From Bifidobacteriaceae bacterium (GTDB lineage: Bacteria > Actinomycetota > Actinomycetes > Actinomycetales > WQXJ01), in contig JAISIU010000078.1 of the NCBI GenBank assembly GCA_031261885.1, forward strand, positions 1-6,001: DNA of 6,001 nt, written 5' to 3'. The position numbers and the translations under genes are program-made. The notes under the pieces are model-generated. The model was not told the origin of the DNA. It did not search any database and saw nothing but the letters and a program-made list of their open reading frames with translations. Below are positions 1-4,486 of the stretch, piece after piece; within the stretch, counting starts at the first letter, position 1; each line of letters begins with the position of its first letter.

Positions 1-2060
1 CTCTCCTCGACGATCCGTTTGACGATCGCCAGGCCCATGCCCGTGCCGCCCTCGCGGCCCGAGACGTGCGGCTCGAACACGCGGTTGATCAGCGCCGGGT
101 CGATCCCGGGCCCGTCGTCGGCCACCCGGAGCGCCACCCACCGTCCCGGTGCGGTGTTTCCCGCGTCATCGGCCACGCCCACCGGCTCCGCCCCGCCATC
201 CGGCGACCCACCTCCGTCAGGTGACCCTTCGGCATCGGGCGTCCCCCCGGCATCGGACGCCGTCCCGCTTTCCGGCCCGACCGTCACGGTCACGTGGCTG
301 CCCTTCGCGTGGACGGTCGCGTTGACGAGCAGGTTGAAAACCACCTGGGTGAGCGATTCGGGCCGGCCGGCCGTGCGCGGCGTGCCCTCGGCGACAGTCA
401 CGTCGAACGTCGTGCCGCCGGGTTCGGCCTGGCGCGCGATCAGACCGCTGACGCGCGTGACGATCGAGCCGAGCGAGGCGCCCGGCTGGACATCGTCGTC
501 CGCGGGCGGCGGCTCCGACCCGTCAGAGGCGGCCAGGCGTTGAATACCGGTCGCGAGGTTGGCCAGGCGGCGGGCCTCCGAGGCGACCACCGCGAGGTCG
601 GTGCGGGCCTGGGCGTGCTCGGTCGGGTCGAGGTCCTGGCTGACCAGCTCGGCATACCCCGACATCACGGTCAGCGGCGTGCGAATCTCGTGCGAGACGG
701 TCGCCATGACGGAACTCTTCAGCGCGTTGGCGCGCTCGAGCTCCTCGGCCTGGACGGCGATCTGGTCACGGGCCGCGCGGGCGCGCTCGATCGCCTCCTT
801 GTTGCTGAGCGCGGCGGCGATCACCTGGGCGATGACGCACCCGACCATCGCATACTCGGTGATCGCGCCGTTCGGCCACCAGCGGTGCGTGAGGTTGCCG
901 TAGTAGCAGGCGTCGTGGATGAACGCGTACAGGTACAGGCCCGCGCCCAGCAGGAAGATGCGGGCCGCCAGGCTGGGTCGGCGGATGCGGCGCACCGCGA
1001 GGAAAGCCAGCACGGCGATGCCCGCCACCATGAGTGCCTCGTACACCGTGCCCGTGCCGATCAGCCAACCCGTGGGACAAACCGCGCACTCGATGGCGTG
1101 GGCCGCCGAGAGCGCGAGCACCGTGGCCCAGAACCAGCGCGGCGTGGCGGCCGGGAAGTAGTGGCGGTAAATGAGGACGAAGATCGCGACGGCCACCGGG
1201 ACGGAGACGTATTCGATACGCAGCGCCCCCGTCCACGAGAAGCCCGGCAGCACCCAGAAGATCGTCTTCGTGCCGATCACGGCCGTACGGACGGCCTGGA
1301 CCAGCGAGGCGAGACCCACGAGCAGCGTGACCCGGAGTCCCGGCGCGATCAGCCACATCAGCACCATGACGCCGACGAGCGTCAGGTAGAGCCCGATCAG
1401 CGCGGCGCTGAGGCCGGCCGTGCGCGCCGTGTACTGGCGCACGAGCGAGGGGCTGCCGAGCTCGTACCAGACGTGGTTCTCCGGCTGTTGGCCGTCGAAC
1501 GTGCCGATCTGTTGGACGATGTCGATCGTCACCGGATCGCCGGGCCGTGCGCCGGGCGGGTTGGTCGGCAGCGTGATCGTGAAGTAGCCCTCGCCGCTGA
1601 CACCCCGGGCGGCGTCGCCGAATCGGTCGATCAGCTGCCCGTTCAGGTAAATGGTGTCGGCCGTCGGCGTCGACAGGCCGGCCAGCTCGAGGGACTGGCC
1701 GGCGCGCACGATGAAACGGGCGCGGGACGTGTTGACGGCCTGGCCGCTGTCCTTCGCGGCGCCGCACCGGACGTCGCCAGGGTGGTCGTCGAAGTCCGAT
1801 GGCGCGGCGGCGCGGCCGGGAATGTAGGCGACGTCGCCGCGCACGGCCAACAGCGTGTGGGCCGGGTCGGTCTTCGTCAGGTCCCAAACGCAGTTCGTGC
1901 TGCCGGTCCACACGGCCGGCATGTCGCGGATGGCCCACAGGCACGGGATGAGTGCCAGCAGCAGCAGGCCGACCACGCCGAAGATGAACCATTCGCGGGC
2001 CCGTTGGCCGGGACGGCCGCCGCGCGGGGCGGCCCGTCGGGCGGTGTGGTGGTGCGCCAT
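1..2060 (-). CDS. 7TMR-DISM-like membrane sensor histidine kinase (3' end beyond window)
   Basis: This is a membrane-bound sensor kinase that would autophosphorylate on His and pass phosphate to the regulator encoded just upstream. The frame is open for 686 codons from the ATG at 2058-2060 and runs off the left edge. Residues 24-44 form a first membrane helix after a basic N-terminus. Residues 45-216 form an extracellular domain with cysteines at 57 and 99. Seven more helices lie at about 217-239, 245-263, 285-301, 309-328, 333-356, 365-388 and 399-419, followed by a charged linker (420-450). The catalytic core shows the H-box S-H-E-I-R-T-P-L with phospho-acceptor His457, the N-box around Asn580, the G1 box D-D-G-P-G-I at 648-653 and the G2 box G-T-G-M-G-L-A-I from 672. 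Probably only a few tens of residues are missing. The one-plus-seven helix layout matches the 7TMR-DISM receptor class by architecture only; no profile was run. An AGGGA ribosome site at 2066-2070, five bases before the ATG, overlaps the regulator's stop codon. Oddities are the six-residue repeats at 599-628 and outward-facing Cys/His residues. The ligand is unknown. Confidence 0.92.
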   Translation of the reverse strand, partial: MAHHHTARRAAPRGGRPGQRAREWFIFGVVGLLLLALIPCLWAIRDMPAVWTGSTNCVWDLTKTDPAHTLLAVRGDVAYIPGRAAAPSDFDDHPGDVRCGAAKDSGQAVNTSRARFIVRAGQSLELAGLSTPTADTIYLNGQLIDRFGDAARGVSGEGYFTITLPTNPPGARPGDPVTIDIVQQIGTFDGQQPENHVWYELGSPSLVRQYTARTAGLSAALIGLYLTLVGVMVLMWLIAPGLRVTLLVGLASLVQAVRTAVIGTKTIFWVLPGFSWTGALRIEYVSVPVAVAIFVLIYRHYFPAATPRWFWATVLALSAAHAIECAVCPTGWLIGTGTVYEALMVAGIAVLAFLAVRRIRRPSLAARIFLLGAGLYLYAFIHDACYYGNLTHRWWPNGAITEYAMVGCVIAQVIAAALSNKEAIERARAARDQIAVQAEELERANALKSSVMATVSHEIRTPLTVMSGYAELVSQDLDPTEHAQARTDLAVVASEARRLANLATGIQRLAASDGSEPPPADDDVQPGASLGSIVTRVSGLIARQAEPGGTTFDVTVAEGTPRTAGRPESLTQVVFNLLVNATVHAKGSHVTVTVGPESGTASDAGGTPDAEGSPDGGGSPDGGAEPVGVADDAGNTAPGRWVALRVADDGPGIDPALINRVFEPHVSGREGGTGMGLAIVKRIVEE
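177..266 (-). repeat. Five degenerate 18-bp tandem units inside the kinase gene
   Basis: Five consecutive in-frame 18-base units encode six-residue steps, read on the minus strand as GTASDA, GGTPDA, EGSPDG, GGSPDG and GAEPVG (kinase residues 599-628). The first two share the bases ggcatcgg (plus strand) at their 5' edge on that strand. The Gly/Pro/Asp/Ser-rich stretch lies between the strand V-T-V-T-V-G-P-E and the strand W-V-A-L-R-V-A-D-D-G-P-G of the HATPase domain, where related kinases have a short turn. It therefore looks like a flexible loop that grew by small tandem duplication and then diverged. Confidence 0.7.
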
Positions 2061-2071
2061 GGCCGTCCCTA
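2061..2071 (-). promoter_or_regulatory. Ribosome binding site of the kinase gene overlapping the regulator stop
   Basis: On the minus strand the sequence reads TAGGGACGGCC immediately before the kinase ATG. AGGGA (2066-2070) is a purine-rich Shine-Dalgarno site with a five-base spacer, and TAG (2069-2071) is the stop codon of the response regulator. The site sits on the stop codon of the preceding gene, so the two proteins are probably translationally coupled. It also supports the ATG at 2058-2060 as the kinase start. Confidence 0.7.
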
Positions 2072-2776
2072 CGCCCTGAGCTTGAGCTCGTAGCCCTCGC
2101 CGCGGGCTCCGGCGATCGTGAGGCCGTGGGGCTCGAGTTTGCCGCGCAGCCGGGACAGGACCGTGCGGATGGCTTGCGGCGAGCCGAGCATGGGCCGGTG
2201 CCAGGCCGATTCGTAGAGCTCCGAGGCCGTGTGGGCGCGGCGCGGCGCGGCGGCCAGCACCGTGAGGACGCCGAACTCCTTCGGCGTCAGCTCGATCCGC
2301 GCCCCGCCGATCGTGACCGCGAGGCTCAGCCGGTCGAATTGGATCCAGCCGTGCCCCACGGGTTTCATGCGGTTCGGCGTGGGCGCCTCCGCCGGGGCCG
2401 GGGCCATGGCGCGGCGGCGCACGGCCGCCGCGACGCGGGCCACGAGCTCCTGGAGCGCGTACGGCTTCGTGATGTAGTCGTCGCCGCCGGCCGCCAGGCC
2501 GTTGATGATGTCGGCCGTGTCGATCCTGGCCGTCAGGAAGATGACGTGCGCGTCCGTGTGCGGCCTGATGTCGCGCGCGAAGGCGACGCCGTCGCCGTCC
2601 GGCAGCATGACGTCGAGCAGGATGACGTCGGGGCGGGTGCTCGCGAGCGTGAGGCGGGCTTCGGCGAGCGTCGTCGCGACGGCCACGGTGTAGCCCTCGC
2701 GCTCCAGCGTGCGCCGGTTGATCGTGAGCACGTGCGGGTCGTCTTCCACGATGAGGACGTGCGCGGGGCTCGCCAT
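2069..2776 (-). CDS. OmpR/PhoB-family response regulator
   Basis: This is a 235-residue DNA-binding response regulator, the usual size for the OmpR/PhoB family. The receiver domain (about residues 5-120) has the acidic pair Asp12/Asp13 in V-E-D-D, the phospho-acceptor Asp55 in L-L-D-V-M-L-P-D-G-D-G, the switch residues Thr82 (F-L-T-A-R) and Tyr101, and the invariant Lys104 in D-D-Y-I-T-K-P-Y. After an Ala/Pro-rich linker (about 122-137), the winged-helix effector domain (about 143-235) shows E-L-T-P-K-E-F, the recognition-helix region I-R-T-V-L-S-R-L-R-G-K-L-E and the terminal G-E-G-Y-E-L wing. It is the first gene of a leftward operon and the sensor kinase begins eight bases after its stop, so the two are a cognate pair. 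A GAGAGGAG site supports the ATG start. The regulon cannot be read from the sequence. Autoregulation and control of the divergent fhaA operon are plausible but unproven. Confidence 0.95.
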   Translation of the reverse strand: MASPAHVLIVEDDPHVLTINRRTLEREGYTVAVATTLAEARLTLASTRPDVILLDVMLPDGDGVAFARDIRPHTDAHVIFLTARIDTADIINGLAAGGDDYITKPYALQELVARVAAAVRRRAMAPAPAEAPTPNRMKPVGHGWIQFDRLSLAVTIGGARIELTPKEFGVLTVLAAAPRRAHTASELYESAWHRPMLGSPQAIRTVLSRLRGKLEPHGLTIAGARGEGYELKLRA

Positions 2777-2787
2777 GGTCGCGTGTG

Positions 2788-2795
2788 CTCCTCTC
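2788..2795 (-). promoter_or_regulatory. Ribosome binding site of the response regulator
   Basis: The minus strand reads GAGAGGAG at 2795-2788, followed by 11 bases and the ATG at 2774-2776. The spacer is slightly longer than ideal, but the purine run is the only good candidate and fits the start codon that precedes the canonical receiver-domain beginning. Confidence 0.65.
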
Positions 2796-2810
2796 GGGTG
2801 TCAGGGTTCG

Positions 2811-2835
2811 GCCGTGGCGGGGAGGCGCCCACGGC
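2811..2835. repeat. Inverted repeat GCCGTGG/CCACGGC upstream of the response regulator
   Basis: A perfect seven-base inverted repeat (arms 2811-2817 and 2829-2835, 11-base spacer) lies 35 bases upstream of the regulator ATG. Its right arm overlaps a near-perfect direct repeat, ggcggggaggcg (2816-2827) and ggcggggtggcg (2833-2844), matching at 11 of 12 bases with a period of 17. It could be an operator or a stem-loop in the regulator's leader. In DNA this GC-rich, a seven-base match can also arise by chance. Confidence 0.4.
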
Positions 2836-2918
2836 GGGGTGGCGTGCCGGATCAGGCGGCGTGCCGCCGTTCCGATTCTGCCCCAAGCCTTCCGACCGGG
2901 GGGCGCCCGGCCGCCTTC

Positions 2919-2934
2919 GTGGCGAAAACGCCAC
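2919..2934. repeat. Short palindrome GTGGCG-AAAA-CGCCAC
   Basis: Six-base arms match perfectly around an AAAA centre (2925-2928). It lies 143 bases upstream of the regulator start and about 180 bases upstream of the fhaA -10 box. There is no U-rich tail on either strand, so it is not a typical intrinsic terminator. A protein-binding palindrome or a chance hairpin are the alternatives. Confidence 0.4.
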
Positions 2935-2975
2935 CGTTGCTCGGGTGCCGGCAGGGCTGTCCGATGTCGCGCCGG

Positions 2976-3006
2976 CCGCCCGGTTTGAGCGGAACCCGCC
3001 CGGTTT
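2976..3006. repeat. 11-bp direct repeat with 20-bp period
   Basis: The bases ccgcccggttt occur exactly at 2976-2986 and 2996-3006, so the repeat starts are 20 bases apart, or about two helical turns. A 9-of-11 match (ccgcccagtta) lies at 3104-3114 and overlaps the fhaA -10 box. OmpR/PhoB-type regulators generally bind tandem direct repeats spaced near two helical turns, so this is a candidate site for the regulator encoded next door. The second copy also takes part in a small hairpin, CCCGG-TTTTT-CCGGG, at 2999-3013. Confidence 0.45.
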
Positions 3007-3089
3007 TTCCGGGTCCGCCGGATCGCGCGACCCGACTGTCCGGCATCGTGCACGGCCCGAACTCCGGGGCCCGGCTCCGCGCGCCGCCG

Positions 3090-3118
3090 TGCGGTTCCCC
3101 AGCCCGCCCAGTTACGAT
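3090..3118 (+). promoter_or_regulatory. Candidate promoter of the fhaA operon
   Basis: TACGAT at 3113-3118 fits the actinobacterial -10 consensus TAnnnT and is the only such hexamer facing fhaA in the intergenic region. The matching -35 position (TGCGGT, 3090-3095, 17-base spacer) is a weak match, which is common for actinobacterial promoters. Transcription would begin near 3124-3126 and leave a leader of about 72 bases before the fhaA start. Confidence 0.5.
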
Positions 3119-3124
3119 GGCTTC

Positions 3125-3144
3125 CAAGGGAGTCGTTTCCCTTG
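3125..3144. repeat. Perfect inverted repeat at the predicted fhaA transcription start
   Basis: CAAGGGA (3125-3131) and TCCCTTG (3138-3144) are perfect inverted seven-base arms around the six-base spacer GTCGTT. The left arm begins where transcription from the TACGAT box should start. As DNA it could be a dimer-bound operator that blocks initiation; as RNA it would be a stem-loop at the extreme 5' end of the operon transcript. No U-run follows, so it is unlikely to be a terminator. Its lower GC content than the surroundings makes a chance match less likely than for the other repeats here. Confidence 0.5.
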
Positions 3145-3185
3145 TTTCGCCGCGCCTGCCGACCCCCGGTGCGGCAGACGCGATC

Positions 3186-3192
3186 AGGAGGT
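3186..3192 (+). promoter_or_regulatory. Strong ribosome binding site of fhaA
   Basis: AGGAGGT lies four bases before the ATG at 3197 and is a near-complete complement to the 16S rRNA tail. It decides the fhaA start: the same reading frame stays open far upstream, but nothing there has a comparable site or encodes recognisable FhaA sequence. Confidence 0.85.
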
Positions 3193-3196
3193 AGCC

Positions 3197-3919
3197 ATGG
3201 CATTCCTCGACCGTTTCGAGAAAGGAGTCGAGCGGGCCGTGAACGGAGCCTTCACGAAAGCCTCACGCGGTGGTGAGGTCAAGCCGGTCGAGCTGGCCTC
3301 GGCGTTGCGCCGGGAGCTCGACGACAAGGCGGCGGTGCTGGCCAGGGGCCGTGCCGTCGTTCCGAACGAATTCACGATCGAACTGTCCTCGGAGGACTTC
3401 GACCGCATCCTCGACTGGGGCGCCGAGGCCATGGGCGAGGAGCTGCAGGAGGGCGTCGCCCAGCACGCCGCCTCGCAGCGGTACGCCTTCGTCGGCCCCG
3501 TGTCCGTGACGTTCGAGGAGAACACCGACCTCACGCCCGGGGACTTCCGGGTCCGCTCCGCCACCGTGCGCGGCGCGGTCGCGCCCGCCACGACGACGGC
3601 CGCGAGCACGCGGCACCCGATCGTCGACATCGACGGCCAGCGCTACCTGCTGACCGGACCCGTCACGGTGATCGGACGCGGCTCGGACGCGGACATCATC
3701 GTCGAGGACACCGGCGTCTCGCGCCGCCACCTCGAGATCCGGCTGACCCCGGACGGGCCGATCGCCTCGGACCTCGGCAGCACGAATGGCAGCTTCGTGG
3801 AGGGGCACCGCATCACGAACGCGCTGCTCGTGGACGGCAACACGATCACGATCGGCCGCACTCAGATCGTCTTCTGGACCGGCGACGCGGGCGAGGGCGA
3901 TCCCGCCGCACGGGAGTAG
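3197..3919 (+). CDS. fhaA: FhaA: DUF3662 and FHA-domain phosphothreonine-binding protein
   Basis: This is a 240-residue soluble adaptor that reads phosphothreonine marks in the cell-wall and division signalling module. The N-terminal DUF3662/FhaA_N domain (about residues 1-118) starts with F-L-D-R-F-E-K-G-V-E-R-A-V-N-G-A-F and contains the typical P-V-E-L-A-S-A-L-R-R-E segment. After a short linker (about 119-140), the FHA domain (about 141-233) shows G-R-G-S at 160-163 with Arg161, S-R-R-H at 175-178 and G-S-T-N-G-S at 194-199. These include the residues that contact phosphothreonine in FHA folds. In mycobacteria FhaA binds the phosphorylated MviN/MurJ pseudokinase domain and is linked to lipid II handling; that partner is inferred here. 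Mycobacterium tuberculosis FhaA is about twice as long because of a disordered linker that is essentially missing here. It is the first gene of the rightward operon, and fhaB starts eight bases after its TAG stop. Confidence 0.95.
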   Translation: MAFLDRFEKGVERAVNGAFTKASRGGEVKPVELASALRRELDDKAAVLARGRAVVPNEFTIELSSEDFDRILDWGAEAMGEELQEGVAQHAASQRYAFVGPVSVTFEENTDLTPGDFRVRSATVRGAVAPATTTAASTRHPIVDIDGQRYLLTGPVTVIGRGSDADIIVEDTGVSRRHLEIRLTPDGPIASDLGSTNGSFVEGHRITNALLVDGNTITIGRTQIVFWTGDAGEGDPAARE

Positions 3920-3927
3920 ACGGGCCG

Positions 3928-4482
3928 TTGAGCGAACTCGCCGTCACGCTGCTTAGGCTCAGCTATCTGGTTTTGCTGTGGCTGTTCCTGATCGCGGTCC
4001 TCTTCGTGCTCCGGCGTGACATCTACGGCACGCGCATCACGCGGCGGGCATCGCGCCGCGACCGCCGCCTCGCCTATGCGGCGGCGCCGGGTGCGGGGCC
4101 GCGCGGTGCGGCGCACGATGCCGGACGGCCGGGTTGGGCCGGATCGCACGGGTCAGGCGTTCCCCAGCCGGGCGGGGCCGCTCCGGCGGCGCGTTTGGTG
4201 GTCGTGTCCGGGCAGCTCAAGGGCACGTCCCTGCCGCTCGGCCCGGCCGGGATCGTGATCGGCCGTTCCAGCGCCTGCAACCTCGTGCTCGACGACGAGT
4301 ACACCTCGGCCCGCCACGCCCAGATCATGCCGGCCGGCGCCGGCTGGGTGGTTGAGGACCTCGGTTCCACGAACGGCACGTTCGTGGGCCGCGAGCGGAT
4401 CACGGCGCCTGTGGCGCTGGGGCCGGGCACCCAGGTGCGGATCGGCCAGACCCGCCTCGAACTCGACACCGGGCGGGCGTGA
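3928..4482 (+). CDS. fhaB: FhaB (FipA-type): membrane-anchored FHA-domain protein
   Basis: This is a 184-residue phosphothreonine reader tethered to the membrane. One N-terminal helix (about residues 8-28) is followed by the conserved-looking juxtamembrane run R-R-D-I-Y-G-T. A basic then Gly/Pro/Ala-rich linker spans about 36-88. The C-terminal FHA domain (about 89-180) has G-R-S-S (112-115, Arg113), S-A-R-H (Ser127, His130) and G-S-T-N-G-T (146-151, Asn149), so the phosphopeptide-binding residues are intact. I place the start at the TTG at 3928, because the protein then begins M-S-E-L and the helix follows as in relatives. The purine run GGGAG (3912-3916) inside the end of fhaA can serve as ribosome site, and the eight-base gap suggests coupling. 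In mycobacteria FhaB/FipA contacts FtsZ and FtsQ; that role here is by homology. No pathway substrate is bound other than phosphoprotein. Confidence 0.93.
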   Translation: MSELAVTLLRLSYLVLLWLFLIAVLFVLRRDIYGTRITRRASRRDRRLAYAAAPGAGPRGAAHDAGRPGWAGSHGSGVPQPGGAAPAARLVVVSGQLKGTSLPLGPAGIVIGRSSACNLVLDDEYTSARHAQIMPAGAGWVVEDLGSTNGTFVGRERITAPVALGPGTQVRIGQTRLELDTGRA

Positions 4483-4486
4483 GGCC

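Larger units (their letters stand above)
2777..3196. other. Divergent intergenic region between the two-component system and fhaA
   Basis: These 420 bases separate the divergently transcribed response regulator and fhaA. I found no tRNA, no small gene with a ribosome site and no terminator. The region holds inverted repeats at 2811-2835, 2855-2868, 2919-2934, 2999-3013 and 3125-3144, and an 11-base direct repeat at 2976 and 2996. There is one promoter candidate facing fhaA. From 2777 to 3191 there is only one TA dinucleotide, at 3113-3114, inside that -10 box. No TAnnnT hexamer therefore exists for the response-regulator direction, and its promoter must deviate from the housekeeping consensus. 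The best weak alternative I see is CAGAAT on the minus strand at 2880-2875, without a good -35. Confidence 0.8.

Noticed and set aside
766..1992. A 408-codon minus-strand open frame within the kinase gene
   Set aside because: It is in a different frame from the kinase, begins with Arg/Pro/Gly-rich nonsense and shows no family features. The frame starting at 2060 gives the membrane helices and catalytic motifs.
294..2093. A 599-codon open frame on the plus strand opposite the histidine kinase
   Set aside because: Its translation is Arg/Gly/Asp-rich with no recognisable domain. The minus strand carries a full kinase with all catalytic boxes. The frame is a composition shadow of GC-rich third codon positions.
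2801..2820. GGTTCG resembling a tRNA T-loop in the intergenic region
   Set aside because: No acceptor stem, anticodon arm or complete T-arm can be formed around it, so a tRNA is not supported.
2855..2868. Palindrome GGCGGC-GT-GCCGCC
   Set aside because: It is made only of G and C in the arms in very GC-rich DNA, and the two-base centre is too small for an RNA loop. It is likely a chance match and is mentioned only in the region entry.
2999..3013. CCCGG-TTTTT-CCGGG hairpin as a transcription terminator
   Set aside because: The stem is only five bases and no U-run follows. A terminator is also not expected between divergent genes.
2991..3016. GGAAC as a possible -35 element of an ECF-sigma promoter
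   Set aside because: No GTT or similar -10 element occurs at the expected 16-19 base spacing, so I did not call a promoter.
2126..3196. Upstream in-frame extension of fhaA through the intergenic region and across the response regulator
   Set aside because: The frame is open only because stops are rare in GC-rich DNA. It runs antisense to a real gene, and the strong AGGAGGT before the ATG at 3197 plus the family N-terminus fix the start.
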